Shown in pieces: positions 20,401 through 21,160 of a stretch of 21,160 nt of DNA. The notes under the pieces are model-generated. The model ran no database searches, had not been told where the DNA came from, and saw only the letters and a list, made by a program, of their open reading frames with translations. Origin of the DNA: Sphaeroforma sirkka (Eukaryota > Opisthokonta > Ichthyosporea > Ichthyophonida); the NCBI GenBank assembly GCA_001586965.3, contig LUCW03001396.1:1-21160 (forward strand). Direction: 5' to 3'. The position numbers were made by a program, and so were the translations under genes. Each line of letters starts with the position of its first letter. Position 1 is the stretch's first letter.

Positions 20401-21160
20401 ATAGAGCCATTCTCATTACTGGTACAAGACTGTCATTGATATTTAATATTACTTTCACCTTATATAGAGCCACACTGTTACTGGTACAAGGCTGTCATTG
20501 ATATTTAACATTACTTTCACCTTAGAACCACCCGTTACTGGTACAAGGCTGCCATTGGTATTTAATAATACTTTCACCCATAGAGCCACTCGTTACTGGT
20601 ACAAGGCTGCCATTGGTATTTAATAATACTTTCACTAGAGAGCCACTGTTACTGGTGTACAAGGCTGTCATTGATATTTAATAGTGTTTTCAACATATAC
20701 TATCTGTTACTGGTACGAGGCTGCCATTAGTATTAATAAAACTTTTCACCAAAGAGCCAATTCGTTACTGGTACAGTGCTGCCATTGATATTTTATATAA
20801 TACTTCACCATAGAGCCACTCATTTGGTTAGGCTGCCATTGATATTTTAATAATTACTTTCACCATAAGAGCCATTCGTTACTGGTACAAGGACTGCCAT
20901 TGAGTTTTGATAATACTTTCACAATAGAAGTCAACTCGTTACTGGTACAAGGCTGCCATTGGTATTTAATATTACTTTCACCATAGAGCCACTCGTTACT
21001 GGTACAAGGCTGCCATTGGTATTTAATAATGCTTTCACCATAGAGCCACTCGTTACTGGTACAAGGCTGCCATTGATATTTAATAATACTTTCACCACCA
21101 TACTGGAGCCACTGCTTTACTGGTACAAGGCTGCCATTGATATTTATGTAATACTTTCAC
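14444..21160. repeat. Indel-rich right part of the satellite
   Basis: Same 57-bp unit, but single- and double-base insertions and deletions are several times more frequent than in the core (for example CACCTCG, CTCTCG, AAGGGCTG, ACTTTTCACC, CACCCAT). The stretch 20,280-20,930 is especially disordered, then nearly clean units return at 20,940-21,100. The pattern could be true edge decay or residual long-read error; the sequence alone does not decide. Confidence 0.8.

Larger units (their letters stand above)
4416..21160. repeat. 57-bp satellite array, about 290 units
   Basis: A continuous head-to-tail array of one 57-bp unit that reaches the end of the window. Landmarks in unit order are ATTGGTATTTAATAATACT, then TTTCACCATAGAGCC, ACTCGTTACTGGTACAAGG and CTGCC. 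Each unit carries one CpG (CTCGTT), one GTAC and one TTAA. Since 57 = 3 x 19, three frames stay open: plus LPLVFNNTFTIEPLVTGTR, minus SGSMVKVLLNTNGSLVPVT and minus EWLYGESIIKYQWQPCTSN. These are interrupted and swapped by many single-base indels, so I do not treat them as genes. The main polymorphism is ATTGGTATTT versus ATTGATATTT (called V and I here), with a rarer CTGTCATTGAT form (D). Three units make 171 bp, close to a nucleosomal repeat, which would suit a heterochromatic or centromeric satellite; that is inference. A subtelomeric location is equally possible. Confidence 0.97.

Noticed and set aside
4416..21160. CRISPR-like array
   Set aside because: The 57-bp units are contiguous, with no unique spacers between conserved repeats, and the context is eukaryotic.

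Overview
This is a eukaryotic, non-coding-dominated window. Nothing looks bacterial: there are no operon-like gene strings or RNA genes. There are long microsatellites, a kilobase-scale satellite array and a decayed mobile-element gene. The one recognisable protein is a tyrosine recombinase of the Crypton-like kind that I associate with microbial eukaryotes (algae, oomycetes, dinoflagellates) and some marine animals. The host lineage cannot be fixed from the sequence. A two-copy CCCTAAA motif would suit a lineage with TTTAGGG telomeres, but it is far too short to prove this.

Layout: (1) 1-2330 is mostly AT-rich unannotatable sequence, with one modest open frame on the minus strand (161-451, possibly a last exon) and a compound microsatellite at 889-1051. 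(2) 2331-2920, minus strand, reads as a broken protein-coding gene of unknown family: four protein-like blocks separated by a frameshift and stop codons. (3) 2971-3096 is a small outpost of the satellite, about 2.2 units. (4) 3097-4415 is a 1.3 kb island holding the relic of a Crypton-like tyrosine recombinase. Its N-terminal half is readable and the catalytic centre is missing. A telomere-like CCCTAAA pair sits in the gap, and a C-terminal coiled-coil-like piece follows. A 24-bp satellite segment flanks the island on both sides. (5) 4416-21160 is one continuous tandem array of a 57-bp monomer, roughly 290 units, running off the right end of the window.

The array has internal structure. Its left edge is diverged and contains a tandem 373-bp higher-order duplication. 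The middle (about 6.2-14.3 kb) is highly homogeneous, and its main variation is a two-state G/A site plus a rarer linked T variant. The order of these variants recurs at three distant places, and a distinctive 33-bp truncated unit recurs four times, which suggests block-wise amplification. At about 14,340 there is a scrambled patch, after which small indels become much more common up to the right end.

Because 57 is a multiple of 3, three of six frames stay open through the array. The long apparent proteins are therefore by-products of the periodicity, and I do not annotate them as genes. The most noteworthy object is the pairing of a satellite with an embedded, internally deleted tyrosine-recombinase element at its edge. 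A functional link between the two is speculative.
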